Assembly: GCA_018262975.1 (NCBI GenBank)
Contig: JADFDG010000009.1
Location: 62,001-126,000, forward strand
Reading direction: 5' to 3'
Source of the DNA: Gammaproteobacteria bacterium
Lineage (GTDB): Bacteria; Pseudomonadota; Gammaproteobacteria; Pseudomonadales; JADFDG01
DNA: 64,000 bases
Position numbers and translations under genes: made by a program. Positions 1 through 10,132 of this stretch are shown in pieces. Position 1 is the stretch's first letter, and every line of letters begins with the position of its first letter. The notes beneath the pieces were generated by a model. The model made no database searches. It was not told the origin of the DNA and saw only the letters and a program-made list of their open reading frames with translations.

Positions 1-557
1 CGATCAACGACATCAAGAAAGACGCCGACGTCCGCATGAAGAAGTGCCTCGAGGCGCTCGACGTCGCGTTCAAGAAGATCCGCACCGGCCGCGCCAACCC
101 GTCCATCCTGGATTCGGTGCGCGTGAACTACTACGGCCAGGAGACCCCGCTCAGCGGCGTCGCCCAGATCACCGTGGAAGACTCGCGCACGCTGTCGATC
201 TCGCCGTGGGAAAAGACCATGGTCACCGAGATCGAGAAGGCCATCCTCAAGAGCGACCTGGGCCTCAACCCGAACACCGCCGGCACCGTGATCCGCCTGA
301 TCATGCCGGCGCTGACCGAGGAGACCCGCAAGGACATGATCAAGGTTGCCCGTGGCGAGGCCGAGCACGCCCGCGTGGCGGTGCGCAACGTGCGTCGCGA
401 CGCCAACAACCACCTCAAGGCCCTGCTCAAGGACAAGAAGGTGAGCGAGGACGAGGAGCGTGCCGCCCAGGACGACGTGCAGAAGCTCACCGACAAGTTC
501 ATCGCCGAGATCGACGGCAACCTGAAGAAGAAGGAACAGGACCTGCTGGCCGTCTGA
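1..557 (+). CDS. frr: Ribosome recycling factor, 5' end cut by window edge
   Basis: Ribosome recycling factor splits post-termination ribosomes together with EF-G in the cytoplasm. The frame is open from base 3, and the first visible residues ([15 protein letters not shown]) align with residue 2 onward of E. coli Frr, so probably only the initiator Met lies outside the window. The family hallmarks are present: [13 protein letters not shown] near the start, [18 protein letters not shown], and [18 protein letters not shown]. About 184 residues are visible, the usual length. An internal ATG at 36 is not the real start because upstream codons are conserved. It precedes uppS by 39 bp, the order usual in proteobacteria (rpsB-tsf-pyrH-frr-uppS). 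Confidence 0.97.
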   Translation, partial: INDIKKDADVRMKKCLEALDVAFKKIRTGRANPSILDSVRVNYYGQETPLSGVAQITVEDSRTLSISPWEKTMVTEIEKAILKSDLGLNPNTAGTVIRLIMPALTEETRKDMIKVARGEAEHARVAVRNVRRDANNHLKALLKDKKVSEDEERAAQDDVQKLTDKFIAEIDGNLKKKEQDLLAV

Positions 558-596
558 CGGCCGGCAGTTCCCTTCTTCGCGTCACGGGATGACCGC

Positions 597-1373
597 GTGA
601 GCAATCCAGCCAATCCGCACTCGGCGGCCCCCGACATCGACAGCTGGCGGCGCGACGGCGTGCCGCGCCATGTTGCGGTGATCATGGACGGCAACAACCG
701 CTGGGCGCGCCGCCGCGGCCTGCCCGGCCGTGCCGGCCACGAGGCCGGCGAGCGTGCGCTGCGCGACCTGGTCGAGCACGCCGGCCGCCGCGGCGTGGAA
801 GCACTCACGGTGTTCGCGTTTTCCAGCGAGAACTGGCGGCGTCCGCCCGAGGAAGTGAACGCGCTGATGCAGCTGTTCGTGGGCGCGCTGGCCAAACGTG
901 TCCCGGAACTGCATGCCAACGGCATCCGCCTGCGCTTCATCGGCGAACTGGCGGCGTTTTCCGACGAGATCCGTGCCGGCATCGCCGACGCCGAGCGCGT
1001 CACCGCCGGCAACACCACCCTGCACCTGTCGGTGGCGGTGAACTACGGCGGCCAGTGGGACATCGCCCAGGCCGCGCGCGCGCTGGCGCGCGAAGTGGCC
1101 GCCGGCACGCTGAAGGCCGATGAGATCGACGAAGCCCGCCTGGGCGCGCGCGTCATGCTCGCCGACCTGCCGCCGCCTGACCTGCTGATCCGTACCGGCG
1201 GTGAGCTGCGCATCTCCAATTTCATGCTGTGGCAGACCGCCTACAGCGAATTCCATTTCAGCGACGAGCTGTGGCCGGACTTCGGCGCCGAGGCGTTCGA
1301 CGCCGCGCTGGCCGACTATGCGCGTCGCCAGCGCCGCTTCGGTCGCTCCGGCGCCGAACTCGGACAGGACTGA
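597..1373 (+). CDS. uppS: Undecaprenyl diphosphate synthase (cis-prenyltransferase)
   Basis: Condenses eight isopentenyl diphosphates onto farnesyl diphosphate to make the C55 carrier for peptidoglycan and O-antigen. At 258 aa it is of usual length. The diphosphate-binding signature HVAVIMDGNNRWAR is at residues 25-38 with the catalytic Asp at 31. TVFAFSSENWRRP and the C-terminal DLLIRTGGELRISNFMLWQ block are also present. The start is GTG, preceded by GGGA at about 7 bp; an ATG at 588 is out of frame and stops at once. It is followed by cdsA after 10 bp, so the two are probably co-transcribed. Confidence 0.96.
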   Translation: MSNPANPHSAAPDIDSWRRDGVPRHVAVIMDGNNRWARRRGLPGRAGHEAGERALRDLVEHAGRRGVEALTVFAFSSENWRRPPEEVNALMQLFVGALAKRVPELHANGIRLRFIGELAAFSDEIRAGIADAERVTAGNTTLHLSVAVNYGGQWDIAQAARALAREVAAGTLKADEIDEARLGARVMLADLPPPDLLIRTGGELRISNFMLWQTAYSEFHFSDELWPDFGAEAFDAALADYARRQRRFGRSGAELGQD

Positions 1374-1383
1374 GGACATCCCC

Positions 1384-2220
1384 ATGCTCTGGCAACGCGT
1401 GGTCACGGCGCTGCTGCTGTTGCCGCTCATCCTCGGCGCGATTTTCTTCCTGCCCAACGACTGGTTCGCGCTGGCCATGGTGGTGCCGGTGCTGATCGCC
1501 GGCCGCGAGTGGGCCGCCATGGCGAAAGTGTGCAAGTACACCTTCCCCGCGCTGTTGCTCGTCGCGCTGGCACTCATGCACGTGGCCGCCGGCGCAGTGG
1601 CCACGGCCGTACCGGCAGCCACCACGGCCTTGTCGCCGCTGGCCACCGGCGTGCTCACCGTTACCGCGTTTTTCTGGCTGGTTGCCCTGTATCTCGTGGT
1701 CCGCTACCCGGCCGTCACCGCCTGGGCGAAGAACCGCGCGCTGATGTACGCGGTCGGCCTGCTGTTGCTGGTACCCGCCTGGTACGCGGTGGTGCACCTG
1801 CAGGGCATGGGCGGCTGGGTGCTGCTGGGCGCCTTCGTGATCGTCTGGGGTGCCGACGTGGGGGCCTATTTCGCCGGTCGTGCCTTCGGCAAGCGCAAGC
1901 TGGCGCCGGCGGTGAGCCCGGGCAAGTCGGTGGAGGGCGCCGTCGGCGGCGCGCTGCTGACACTGGCGATTGCCTTCGGCGTCGCGCAGTACCTGGGCCT
2001 GTCCATGGCCGGCACCGTGCAACTGCTGGTGCTGGTGTTCGTCGCCACGCTGGCGTCCATCCTCGGTGACCTGTTCGAGAGCATGGTCAAGCGCGAGGCG
2101 GGGGTGAAGGACAGCGGCACGCTGCTGCCCGGCCACGGCGGCATGCTCGACCGCATCGACAGCGTGACCTGCGCCATGCCGGTGTTCGTGCTGGGCCTGT
2201 CGCTCGTGACGCTGGCCTGA
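1384..2220 (+). CDS. cdsA: Phosphatidate cytidylyltransferase
   Basis: Integral inner-membrane enzyme making CDP-diacylglycerol from phosphatidate and CTP, the branch point of phospholipid synthesis. The 278-aa protein is almost all hydrophobic helices. It carries the family signature near the C-terminus, [18 protein letters not shown] followed by MLDRIDS. The ATG at 1384 starts the typical [15 protein letters not shown] membrane entry; the frame stays open further upstream inside uppS, but that part is non-homologous. It is two bases from dxr. Confidence 0.95.
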   Translation: MLWQRVVTALLLLPLILGAIFFLPNDWFALAMVVPVLIAGREWAAMAKVCKYTFPALLLVALALMHVAAGAVATAVPAATTALSPLATGVLTVTAFFWLVALYLVVRYPAVTAWAKNRALMYAVGLLLLVPAWYAVVHLQGMGGWVLLGAFVIVWGADVGAYFAGRAFGKRKLAPAVSPGKSVEGAVGGALLTLAIAFGVAQYLGLSMAGTVQLLVLVFVATLASILGDLFESMVKREAGVKDSGTLLPGHGGMLDRIDSVTCAMPVFVLGLSLVTLA

Positions 2221-2222
2221 GC

Positions 2223-3422
2223 ATGCCCATGACGTCGCCGCAGTCGCTGGTCATCCTCGGCTCCACCGGTTCCATCGGCCAGAGCACCCTGGACGTGGCC
2301 CTGCGCCACCCGCAGCGCTTCCGCGTGCTGGCGCTGGCTGCCGGCAGCCGGGTGGACGTGCTGTACGACCAGGTGCTGGCCTGCCGTCCGCGCTACGCGG
2401 TGCTGGCCGGCGAGGCGGCCGCCGACACCCTGCGGAACCGCCTGCGTGCCGCCGGGTCAGACTGCGAGGTGCTCGCTGGCGCCGAGGCCCTGTGCCAGGT
2501 CGCCGCGTTGCCGGAAGCCGATGCCGTGATGGCCGCCATCGTCGGTGCGGCCGGCCTGCCGTCGGCACTGGCCGCGGTGCGTGCCGGCAAGCGCGTGCTG
2601 CTGGCCAACAAGGAAGCGCTGGTGATGTCCGGCGACCTGTTCATGGCCGAGGCGCGCAACGCAAAGGCAACGGTCTTGCCGATCGACAGCGAGCACAATG
2701 CGGTTTTCCAGTGCCTGCCGGCGGGCATGGCGAGCCTGGACGAGGCGGGGGTCCGCCGCATCCTGCTCACCGCCTCCGGTGGCCCGTTCCGCACTGCCAG
2801 TGCGGCGGACATTGCCCGTGCCACGCCGGCGCAGGCGGTGGCTCACCCCAACTGGTCGATGGGACGCAAGATTTCGGTGGATTCGGCGACGATGATGAAC
2901 AAGGGCCTCGAGGTGATCGAGGCGCACTACCTGTTCGGGGCCAGCCCGTCGCGAATCGACGTGCTGGTGCACCCGCAGAGCGTGGTGCATTCGCTGGTGG
3001 AATACGTCGATGGCTCGGTGCTGGCCCAGCTGGGCAGCCCGGACATGCGCACGCCCATCGCGCACGCGCTGGCGTACCCGGAACGCGTCGACGCCGGCGT
3101 GAGTTTCCTCGACCTGGTCGCGCGCGCGCGGCTCGATTTCGAAGCCCCCGACGACCAGCGCTTCCCTTGCCTGCGGCTGGCGCGCGAGGCGCTGGTGGCC
3201 GGCGGCAGCGCCCCGGCGGTGCTCAATGCCGCCAACGAGATCGCCGTGGCGGCTTTCCTCGACGAGCGGCTGTCGTTCCCCGGCATTGCCGCGGTGATCG
3301 CCGACACGCTGGCGGCCCTGCCGGTGCGCGCGGTGGCCAGCCTCGAATCGTTGCTGGCCATCGATGCCGAGGCGCGCGCGCTGGCCGCGCAGGCCGTGGC
3401 GCGGCGCGGAGCACTGGCATGA
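2223..3422 (+). CDS. dxr: 1-deoxy-D-xylulose 5-phosphate reductoisomerase
   Basis: Second step of the MEP isoprenoid pathway: rearranges and reduces DXP to MEP with NADPH and a divalent metal. The 399-aa protein has an N-terminal Rossmann motif ([16 protein letters not shown]), the [11 protein letters not shown] block, the metal-binding [11 protein letters not shown] segment, the flexible loop around [21 protein letters not shown], and [12 protein letters not shown]. An in-frame ATG at 2229 is an alternative start. The stop overlaps the rseP start (ATGA), implying translational coupling. ispD and ispF of the same pathway are at 33855-35041. Confidence 0.97.
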   Translation: MPMTSPQSLVILGSTGSIGQSTLDVALRHPQRFRVLALAAGSRVDVLYDQVLACRPRYAVLAGEAAADTLRNRLRAAGSDCEVLAGAEALCQVAALPEADAVMAAIVGAAGLPSALAAVRAGKRVLLANKEALVMSGDLFMAEARNAKATVLPIDSEHNAVFQCLPAGMASLDEAGVRRILLTASGGPFRTASAADIARATPAQAVAHPNWSMGRKISVDSATMMNKGLEVIEAHYLFGASPSRIDVLVHPQSVVHSLVEYVDGSVLAQLGSPDMRTPIAHALAYPERVDAGVSFLDLVARARLDFEAPDDQRFPCLRLAREALVAGGSAPAVLNAANEIAVAAFLDERLSFPGIAAVIADTLAALPVRAVASLESLLAIDAEARALAAQAVARRGALA

Positions 3423-4840
3423 ACGGTTTCCTCGGCCAGCTGGGTTCCGGCATGTGGGCGCTGGCTGCCTTCATCGTCCTGCTGGGCGTGATCATCACCG
3501 TGCACGAGTGGGGCCACTTCTTCGTGGCGCGCCGCTGCGGCGTGCACGTCATCCGTTTCTCCATCGGCTTCGGCAAGCCGCTGTGGATGCGCAAGGGCCG
3601 GGACGGCACCGAGTACGTGGTGGCTGCCATCCCGCTGGGCGGCTTCGTGCGCATGCTCGACGAACGCGAGGGCGAGGTGCCGCCGGAGCGACTGCACGAG
3701 GCGTTCAACCGCAAGCCGGTGGCGCAGCGCTTTGCCATCGTCGCCGCCGGTCCGCTGGTGAACCTGCTGTTCGCGGTGCTGGTGTACTGGATCGTGTTCG
3801 TGGCCGGCAGCCAGCAGATGGCACCGGTGATCGGCCGCGTCGATGCCGGCACCCCGGCTGCCGCCGCGGGCCTCGCACCCGGTGACGAGGTGATTGCCAT
3901 CGATGGCGTGGACGTACGGACCTGGGACGACGTGCCGCTGCGCCTGGTGGCGCGCGTGGGTGAAAGCGGCGAGATCCGTTTCCGCGTGCGGCGTGCGACG
4001 GTGGCATCCGAATACGACATCGCCGTGCCGATAGACGCATTCATGCATGGTGCCGAGGACCAGAACCCGTCGGCCATGCTCGGTATCGCGCCGTGGCTGC
4101 CGAAGGTGGCGCCGGTGGCCGGCGCAGTGCTGGCCGAGGTGGAAACCGCCGGCGGCAAGGTGCCGGGCCCGGCCGCGCAGGCCGGCATGCGCAAGGGTGA
4201 TCGCATCGTCGCCGTCGACGGCGAGCCGGTGGCTGACTGGAGTACCTGGGTCGATCTCGTGCGCGCATCCCCCGGTCGTACGCTGGCGGTCACCGTCGAG
4301 CGTGACGGCGCGCCGCTCACGCTGTCGCTCACGCCGGTGCGTTCGGAGCCGGGCGAGGGCGGCATCGGCATGGTCGGCATCGGCATGCAGCCGCTGGTGT
4401 GGCCGGACGCCTGGCCGGCCGAGTACGTGCGCGACATCCGCTACGGGCCGGTCGAGGCACTGGGCCGCGCGCTGGCCGAGACCTGGGACCGCTCGGTGCT
4501 CACCGTGCAATCGATTGCCAAGATGGTGAGCGGGGCGATGTCGGTGGAGAGCGTCGGCGGCCCGATCAGCATCGCCAAGGGCGCCGGTGCCACCGCCTCG
4601 GTGGGTTTCGACGTGTTCCTGAAGTTCATGGCGTTCCTCAGTATCAGCATCGGCATCCTCAACCTGCTGCCGGTGCCCGTGCTCGATGGCGGCCACCTGG
4701 TGTTCTACGCATACGAGGCAATCCGTGGCCGCCCGGTCCCGGAAGCCGTGCAGGCCTTCCTGCTGCAGGTGGGCGTGGTGCTGCTCATGGGCCTGATGGT
4801 GCTGGCCTTCTACAACGATTTCGCGCGTCTCGGGGAGTAA
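3419..4840 (+). CDS. rseP: Site-2 intramembrane zinc protease RseP
   Basis: Inner-membrane metalloprotease that in E. coli cuts RseA (sigma-E release) and clears remnant signal peptides. The 473-aa product has HEWGH at residues 29-33 in the first transmembrane segment, two PDZ domains between the membrane halves (around [16 protein letters not shown] and [17 protein letters not shown]), and the C-terminal [13 protein letters not shown] motif supplying the third zinc ligand. The start is the ATG overlapping the dxr stop. The reading frame extends upstream through dxr but is not coding there. bamA follows after 3 bp. Confidence 0.96.
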   Translation: MNGFLGQLGSGMWALAAFIVLLGVIITVHEWGHFFVARRCGVHVIRFSIGFGKPLWMRKGRDGTEYVVAAIPLGGFVRMLDEREGEVPPERLHEAFNRKPVAQRFAIVAAGPLVNLLFAVLVYWIVFVAGSQQMAPVIGRVDAGTPAAAAGLAPGDEVIAIDGVDVRTWDDVPLRLVARVGESGEIRFRVRRATVASEYDIAVPIDAFMHGAEDQNPSAMLGIAPWLPKVAPVAGAVLAEVETAGGKVPGPAAQAGMRKGDRIVAVDGEPVADWSTWVDLVRASPGRTLAVTVERDGAPLTLSLTPVRSEPGEGGIGMVGIGMQPLVWPDAWPAEYVRDIRYGPVEALGRALAETWDRSVLTVQSIAKMVSGAMSVESVGGPISIAKGAGATASVGFDVFLKFMAFLSISIGILNLLPVPVLDGGHLVFYAYEAIRGRPVPEAVQAFLLQVGVVLLMGLMVLAFYNDFARLGE

Positions 4841-4843
4841 CCG

Positions 4844-7171
4844 TTGAACCTGTTCCCGCGCCTCGTCGCCGCCGTCCTGCTGCTCGCGCTGTCCGTCGTC
4901 GCGCTGGCAGAGACCTTCACGGCTTCCGACATCCGCATCCGTGGCCTGCAGCGCATCCCGGTGGAGCGTATCTACGCGCTGTTGCCGGTGAAGGCCGGCG
5001 CCGTCATCGACGAGAAGGCCGTCGCCCACATCGTGCGCACCCTCTACCGCACCGAGGATTTCCAGGACGTGCAGGTCGGTCGTGACGGCGACGTACTGGT
5101 CATCCAGTTGTCCGAGCGCCCTGCGGTCAGCAGCATCGACATCGATGGCAACAAGTCCATCGACAAGGACCAGCTGCTGAAGGGCCTCAAGGAGGCCGGG
5201 CTCGCCGAGGGCGAGGTGTTCCGCCGCTCGACGCTGGAAAACATGCGCGTGGAACTGCAGCGCCAGTACATCGCCCAGGGCCGCTACGGCGCCCGCGTCG
5301 ACACCGAGGTGGTGGCGCAGCCGCGCAACCGCGTGGCGGTCAAGGTGAAGATCCACGAGGGCAAGGCGGCCAGCATCGGCAGCATCCGCTTCGTGGGCAA
5401 CAAGGTGTTCGACGACGAGCAGCTGCACAAGATCATCAAGCTGCGCGAGTACGAGTTCTGGTCGTTCTTCAATTCCGACGACAAGTACGCGCGCGAGAAG
5501 CTGTCCGGCGACCTTGAAACGCTGCGCTCGTACTACATGGATCGCGGCTACATCAACTTCCAGGTGCGCTCCACCCAGGTGTCGGTCACCCCCGACCGCC
5601 AGAGCGTGTTCATCACCGTAAGCATCGACGAGGGCGAGAAGTTCACGGTGAGCGAGGTGCAGCTGGCCGGTTCGCTGGTGGTTGACGAGGCGCAGCTGCG
5701 TCCTTTGCTGCTGGTGCGCCCGCAGCAGACCTTCTCCCAGCAACTGGTGACCATGTCGACCGAGGTGATGCGTCGCCGGCTGGGCATCGACGGCTACATC
5801 TTTGCCGACGTGCGCGCGGTCCCGGAGGTGGACGAGGCGGCCCGCACGGTGAAGATGACCTTCTTCGTCGATCCCGGCGACCGCGTCTACGTCAACCGCA
5901 TCACCTTCAGCGGCAACACCAAGACCCGCGACGAAGTGCTGCGTCGCGAGATGCGCCAGTTCGAAGGCGCGCCGGCCTCGCAGGCGGCGATCGACCAGTC
6001 CAAGCGCCGCCTGGAGCAACTGGGCTTCTTCGGCAGCGTGAAGAGTGACACGCCGCGCGTTCCCGGCAGCAACGACCAGGTGGACCTGAACTTCACCGTC
6101 GAGGAGCAGCCGTCGGGCAGCATCGGCGCCAACATCGGTTACTCGCAGGGCTACGGCCTGGTGTTCGGCGCCAACGTGTCGCAGAACAACTTCTTTGGTA
6201 CCGGCAACAAGGTGTCCTTCGCGGTCAACCGCAGCACCACGCGCGATAGCATCAACCTGTCGTACAACAACCCGTACTACACCGAGGACGGCGTCAGCCG
6301 GGGCTGGAACGCCTACTTCACCGAGACCGATTATTCGAACACCACCATTTCCAGCTACGCGCTGGACCGCAAGGGCCTGGCGGTCAGTTTCGGCTATCCG
6401 CTCAGCGAGGTGTCGCGCCTGTCGTTCGGCTTCGGTTACGACAGCACCCAGACCACGGTGAGCACGCTGGTGTCCGAGGACATCTGGCGCTACGTCGAGG
6501 ACAACGGCAACCAGTACGATTCGCTGGTCGGCAACCTGGCCTGGTCGCGCAGCACCCTGAACCGCGGCATGCTCGCCGATCGCGGCGCCTACAACCGCGT
6601 GGCGCTGGAGATGGCGCTGCCAGGCAGCGACGCACCGTACTACAAGGTCAGCTATACCGGGCAGCGCTACTTCCCGGTCACCCGCCGCCTGACGCTGAAG
6701 GCGCGCGGCGACCTCGGCTTCGGCGACGGTTACGGCGAAGACACGCGGCTGCCGTTCTACCAGCGCTACACCGCCGGCGGTTTCGGCTCGGTGCGTGGCT
6801 TCGAGGATCGCAGCCTCGGTGCGCGCGTCCCGGCGCATGCCTTTCTCACCTCCAGTACCGTCGATCCGGATCCGGAGGCGGTCGGTGGTGACCTGAGCAT
6901 CGAAGGCGGCCTGGAGCTGATCTTCCCGCCGCCGTTCGTGGAAGATTCCCGCACCCTGCGCACCTCGTTCTTCTTCGATGCCGGCAACGTGTTCCTGACC
7001 GACAACGAGACCTATCCGCCGGAGTTCGCGGAAATCCGCACGTCGGTAGGCGTCGCGCTCAGTTGGTATACACTCATTGGCCCGTTGAGCTTCAGCCTGG
7101 CCAAGACCCTGAATGACCAGCCGGGCGACGAGCGCCAGGCGTTCCAGTTCTCGCTGGGACAACCCTTCTGA
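4844..7171 (+). CDS. bamA: Outer membrane protein assembly factor BamA
   Basis: Central Omp85 insertase of the BAM complex. The 775-aa precursor has a signal peptide of about 22 residues (LLLALSVVALA), five POTRA repeats through roughly residue 425, and a 16-strand barrel ending in the expected terminal Phe (FSLGQPF). The VRGFEDRSLG segment in the barrel is the conserved lid-loop VRGF motif. The start is TTG with GGGAG about 7 bp upstream, overlapping the end of rseP. It is followed by skp after 35 bp. Confidence 0.97.
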   Translation: MNLFPRLVAAVLLLALSVVALAETFTASDIRIRGLQRIPVERIYALLPVKAGAVIDEKAVAHIVRTLYRTEDFQDVQVGRDGDVLVIQLSERPAVSSIDIDGNKSIDKDQLLKGLKEAGLAEGEVFRRSTLENMRVELQRQYIAQGRYGARVDTEVVAQPRNRVAVKVKIHEGKAASIGSIRFVGNKVFDDEQLHKIIKLREYEFWSFFNSDDKYAREKLSGDLETLRSYYMDRGYINFQVRSTQVSVTPDRQSVFITVSIDEGEKFTVSEVQLAGSLVVDEAQLRPLLLVRPQQTFSQQLVTMSTEVMRRRLGIDGYIFADVRAVPEVDEAARTVKMTFFVDPGDRVYVNRITFSGNTKTRDEVLRREMRQFEGAPASQAAIDQSKRRLEQLGFFGSVKSDTPRVPGSNDQVDLNFTVEEQPSGSIGANIGYSQGYGLVFGANVSQNNFFGTGNKVSFAVNRSTTRDSINLSYNNPYYTEDGVSRGWNAYFTETDYSNTTISSYALDRKGLAVSFGYPLSEVSRLSFGFGYDSTQTTVSTLVSEDIWRYVEDNGNQYDSLVGNLAWSRSTLNRGMLADRGAYNRVALEMALPGSDAPYYKVSYTGQRYFPVTRRLTLKARGDLGFGDGYGEDTRLPFYQRYTAGGFGSVRGFEDRSLGARVPAHAFLTSSTVDPDPEAVGGDLSIEGGLELIFPPPFVEDSRTLRTSFFFDAGNVFLTDNETYPPEFAEIRTSVGVALSWYTLIGPLSFSLAKTLNDQPGDERQAFQFSLGQPF

Positions 7172-7206
7172 CACACACGACAACAACAGCTAAAGAGGAT
7201 TCCACC

Positions 7207-7707
7207 GTGCGCAATGCCCTCATCGCCCTGTGCGTGCTCGGCCTGGCTTCCGCGGCGCAGGCCGCGGAAATGAAAATCGGCGTCATTGATCCGCTGGCGG
7301 CCATCGCGGCAACCGAGCAGTACAAGAAGGTAGCTGCCGAACTCGACAAGGAACTGGCCAACGACAAGGCGCGCGTCAACAAGCTGCAGGCCGATCTCAA
7401 TGCTTGCCGGCAGAGGATGCAGAAGGATGGCGCCACCATGTCTGCTACCGAGCAGGCCAAGCTCAAGACCGATTGCGAGTCCAAGTTCGGCGAGTACCAG
7501 GCACTCGGCCAGCGACTGAGCAAGATCGTCAGCGAGCGCGAGCAGGCCGTACTCAAGGACATGGGTCCGAAGGTGCAGAAGGCGGTTGATGCGCTGGCCA
7601 GGGAAGGCGGCTACGACATGGTCATGCAGCGCGAAGCGGTGCTGTTCGTCAAGCCGGAAGCTGACCTGACGGCCAAGCTCACGGCGCGCCTGAACGCGAC
7701 CAAGTAA
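7207..7707 (+). CDS. skp: Periplasmic chaperone, OmpH/Skp family
   Basis: Periplasmic holdase that carries unfolded outer-membrane proteins to BAM. The 166-aa precursor has a signal peptide ending ASAAQA-AE (about 19 residues), then the short beta strand [19 protein letters not shown] and a long helical arm region rich in charged residues, with two cysteines (in NACRQ and DCESK) that could form a disulfide. The start is GTG, with AGAGGAT at about 7 bp. It lies between bamA and lpxD, the classical order. Confidence 0.92.
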   Translation: MRNALIALCVLGLASAAQAAEMKIGVIDPLAAIAATEQYKKVAAELDKELANDKARVNKLQADLNACRQRMQKDGATMSATEQAKLKTDCESKFGEYQALGQRLSKIVSEREQAVLKDMGPKVQKAVDALAREGGYDMVMQREAVLFVKPEADLTAKLTARLNATK

Positions 7708-7718
7708 GGCCCGCGGCG

Positions 7719-8765
7719 ATGGCAAGGAAACTCGGTGAACTCGCGCGCTACCTCGGCGCGCGGCTGGTCGGCGATGCCGACGCGGAAGTGTCGGCACTGG
7801 CGACCATCCAGGGCGCCGGTCCCGGCACGCTGAGTTTCGTCGCCAACCCGAAATACCAGGCGCACCTCGATGGCACCCGTGCCACGGCGGTGATCATCAC
7901 CGAGGCGCTGTTGCCGCGCTGCCCGTGCAACGCGCTGGTGGTCGACAATCCCTATCTCGCGTACGCGAAGGTTTCGCACCTGTTCGACCGCGCGCCGAAG
8001 CCGGCGCCGGGCGTGCATCCGTCGGCGGTGGTCGATCCGGGCGCGCGTCTGGGTACGGGCGTGCACGTCGGCCCGCTGGCGGTGATCGAGGCGGGCGCGG
8101 AAATCGGTGACGGCGCGGTGATCGGCGCCCAGTGCTTCGTCGGTGCGGACACGCGCATCGGTGCCGGCGCCGTGTTGTGGCCCAATGTTACAATTTACCA
8201 CGGGGTAACCGTGGGCCAGCGCACTATCATCCACGCCGGCGTCGTGGTCGGCGCCGACGGTTTCGGTTTTGCGCCGAGCCGTGGCAAGTGGGAAAAGATC
8301 GCGCAGGTCGGCGGCGTGGTCATCGGCGACGACGTCGAAATCGGCGCGCTCACCACCATCGATCGCGGCGCGATCGGCGACACGGTGATCGGCAACGGCG
8401 TCATCCTCGACGACCAGGTGCACATCGCCCACAACGTCAGCGTCGGTGATTACACGGCGATGGCGGGCAAGGCGGGCATATCCGGCAGCACGACCGTGGG
8501 CAAGCACTGCCTCATTTCGGGCATGGCGGGCCTGGTCGGGCACATCGACATCTGCGACAACGTGCAGATTTCGGGCATGACCGTGGTGTCGCGCTCGATC
8601 ACCGAGCCGGGTGTGTACACCTCCGGCACGGGCATGGAACCCCACGCCAGCTGGACGAAAAACGCCGCGCGTTTCCGCCAGCTCGATGCCATGGCGCGTC
8701 GCCTTGCCGATCTTGAAAAACGGTTGAACCAGCTGGAGCGTCCCGCGGAGGACGCCGGCGAGTAG
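7719..8765 (+). CDS. lpxD: UDP-3-O-(3-hydroxyacyl)glucosamine N-acyltransferase
   Basis: Third committed step of lipid A synthesis: transfers 3-hydroxyacyl from ACP to UDP-3-O-acyl-glucosamine. The 348-aa protein has an N-terminal uridine-binding domain, then a left-handed beta-helix of hexapeptide repeats ([30 protein letters not shown] and others). The catalytic-His region [14 protein letters not shown] and a C-terminal helix ([13 protein letters not shown]) follow. The next gene fabZ begins 15 bp downstream after a strong AGGAGG. Confidence 0.96.
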   Translation: MARKLGELARYLGARLVGDADAEVSALATIQGAGPGTLSFVANPKYQAHLDGTRATAVIITEALLPRCPCNALVVDNPYLAYAKVSHLFDRAPKPAPGVHPSAVVDPGARLGTGVHVGPLAVIEAGAEIGDGAVIGAQCFVGADTRIGAGAVLWPNVTIYHGVTVGQRTIIHAGVVVGADGFGFAPSRGKWEKIAQVGGVVIGDDVEIGALTTIDRGAIGDTVIGNGVILDDQVHIAHNVSVGDYTAMAGKAGISGSTTVGKHCLISGMAGLVGHIDICDNVQISGMTVVSRSITEPGVYTSGTGMEPHASWTKNAARFRQLDAMARRLADLEKRLNQLERPAEDAGE

Positions 8766-8780
8766 GAGGAGAGTGTCGGG

Positions 8781-9236
8781 ATGATCATGGACAGCAACCA
8801 GATCAAGGAATACCTGCCGCACCGGTACCCGTTCCTGTTCATCGATCGCGTCACCGAGCTCGTCCCCAACGAGTACATCGTCTGCTACAAGAACGTCTCC
8901 TACAACGAGCCGTTCTTCCAGGGTCACTTCCCCATCAAGCCGATCATGCCGGGCGTGCTGATCATCGAGGCCATGGCCCAGGCGGCCGGCATCCTCGGCC
9001 TGCGCTCGCGCGAGGTCAACGAGGGCGGCGAGCGCAATCCGCGCGTCACCTACCTGCTGGCCGGCGTCGATGATGCCCGCTTCAAGCGCCAGGTGGTGCC
9101 GGGTGACCGCCTCGAGTTCCGCGCCACCCTGGGCGGCAACAAGCGTGGCATCTACAAGTTCACCTGCGAGGCGTCCGTGGACGGCCAGCAGGTGGCGTCG
9201 GTCGAGCTGCTGGTGGCCGAACGCGAAGTCGTCTGA
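8781..9236 (+). CDS. fabZ: 3-hydroxyacyl-ACP dehydratase FabZ
   Basis: Hot-dog-fold dehydratase of fatty acid elongation that competes with LpxA for hydroxyacyl-ACP. At 151 aa it is of normal length. The active-site His lies in [15 protein letters not shown] and the catalytic Glu in [22 protein letters not shown] is the family's N-terminal hallmark. The start ATG at 8781 has AGGAGG 11 bp upstream; a second ATG two codons later is possible. Confidence 0.96.
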   Translation: MIMDSNQIKEYLPHRYPFLFIDRVTELVPNEYIVCYKNVSYNEPFFQGHFPIKPIMPGVLIIEAMAQAAGILGLRSREVNEGGERNPRVTYLLAGVDDARFKRQVVPGDRLEFRATLGGNKRGIYKFTCEASVDGQQVASVELLVAEREVV

Positions 9237-9295
9237 CCGAGTGCCTGCCCGGGGCGCTTCCCGTGGCCGGCCATGTCCGTGCCCACTGGCGGTGC

Positions 9296-9322
9296 GCCCC
9301 GAGGTTCCTTAACCTTCGGGGC
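9296..9322 (+). promoter_or_regulatory. Hairpin between fabZ and lpxA
   Basis: Inverted repeat GCCCCGAGGTT / AACCTTCGGGGC with a 4-base loop (CCTT) and one bulged A, ending 26 bp before the proposed lpxA start. There is no U-run after it, so a rho-independent terminator is unlikely. It may act as a processing site or leader structure. Function not shown. Confidence 0.45.
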
Positions 9323-9348
9323 AGGCTGAAGTGCTGCCGGAGGCACCC

Positions 9349-10119
9349 TTGATACACCCCACCGCGATCGTAGACCCCAAGGCCGAACTCGCCTCCGGCG
9401 TGGAGGTCGGCCCGTATTCCGTGATCGGCCCCGGCGTGCGCATCGACAGCGGCACCCGCATCGGGCCGCACGTGGTCCTGCGCGGGCCCACCACCATCGG
9501 CAAGGACAACCGCATCTTCCAGTTCGCGTCCATCGGCGAGGACTGCCAGGACAAGAAGTACAAGGGCGAGCCCACCGAACTGGTGATCGGCGACCGCAAC
9601 CAGATCCGCGAGGGCGTGACCATGCACCGCGGCACGGTGCAGGACCAGGGCATCACCCGCGTCGGCAGCGACAACCTGTTCATGGCCTACGTGCACGTCG
9701 CGCACGATTGCGTGGTGGGCAGCAACACCATCTTCGCCAACAACGCCACCATCGCCGGTCACGTGCACGTGGGCGACGGCGTGATCCTCGGCGGCTTCAC
9801 CGCGGTGCACCAGTTCGTGCGCATCGGCAGCTACGCCATGACCGGCTTCTGCTCGGCGGTGAACCAGGACGTGCCGGCTTTCATCATGGTGCGCGGCAAC
9901 ATGGCCGAGGCGCACGGCATGAACTTCGAGGGCATGAAGCGCCGCGGCTATTCGCCGGAACTTATCGCGAAACTGCGCAACGCCTACAAGACGGTGTACA
10001 TGCGCGGCCTGAAGATCGAGGACGCGCTGGCGCAACTGGAAGCCGACGCCGCCGAAGCGCCGGAAGTGAAACTGTTCGTCGATTCCATCCGCGCTTCCAC
10101 CCGCGGCATCGTCCGCTGA
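9349..10119 (+). CDS. lpxA: Acyl-ACP--UDP-N-acetylglucosamine O-acyltransferase
   Basis: First step of lipid A synthesis. Left-handed beta-helix of hexapeptide repeats with the catalytic-His region [13 protein letters not shown] and the C-terminal helical domain ([25 protein letters not shown]). I place the start at the TTG at 9349 (product begins [14 protein letters not shown], 256 aa). GGAGG sits 5 bp upstream and the residues match the family start. A GTG at 9331 would add six residues but has a weak ribosome site. lpxB follows 13 bp downstream. Confidence 0.93.
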   Translation: MIHPTAIVDPKAELASGVEVGPYSVIGPGVRIDSGTRIGPHVVLRGPTTIGKDNRIFQFASIGEDCQDKKYKGEPTELVIGDRNQIREGVTMHRGTVQDQGITRVGSDNLFMAYVHVAHDCVVGSNTIFANNATIAGHVHVGDGVILGGFTAVHQFVRIGSYAMTGFCSAVNQDVPAFIMVRGNMAEAHGMNFEGMKRRGYSPELIAKLRNAYKTVYMRGLKIEDALAQLEADAAEAPEVKLFVDSIRASTRGIVR

Positions 10120-10132
10120 CCGATTCCCGCGC

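Noticed and set aside
2927-7186. 1419-codon open frame on the minus strand
   Set aside because: It lies antisense to dxr, rseP and bamA, is His/Arg/Gln-rich without any family motif, and is a typical GC-rich shadow of the real genes.
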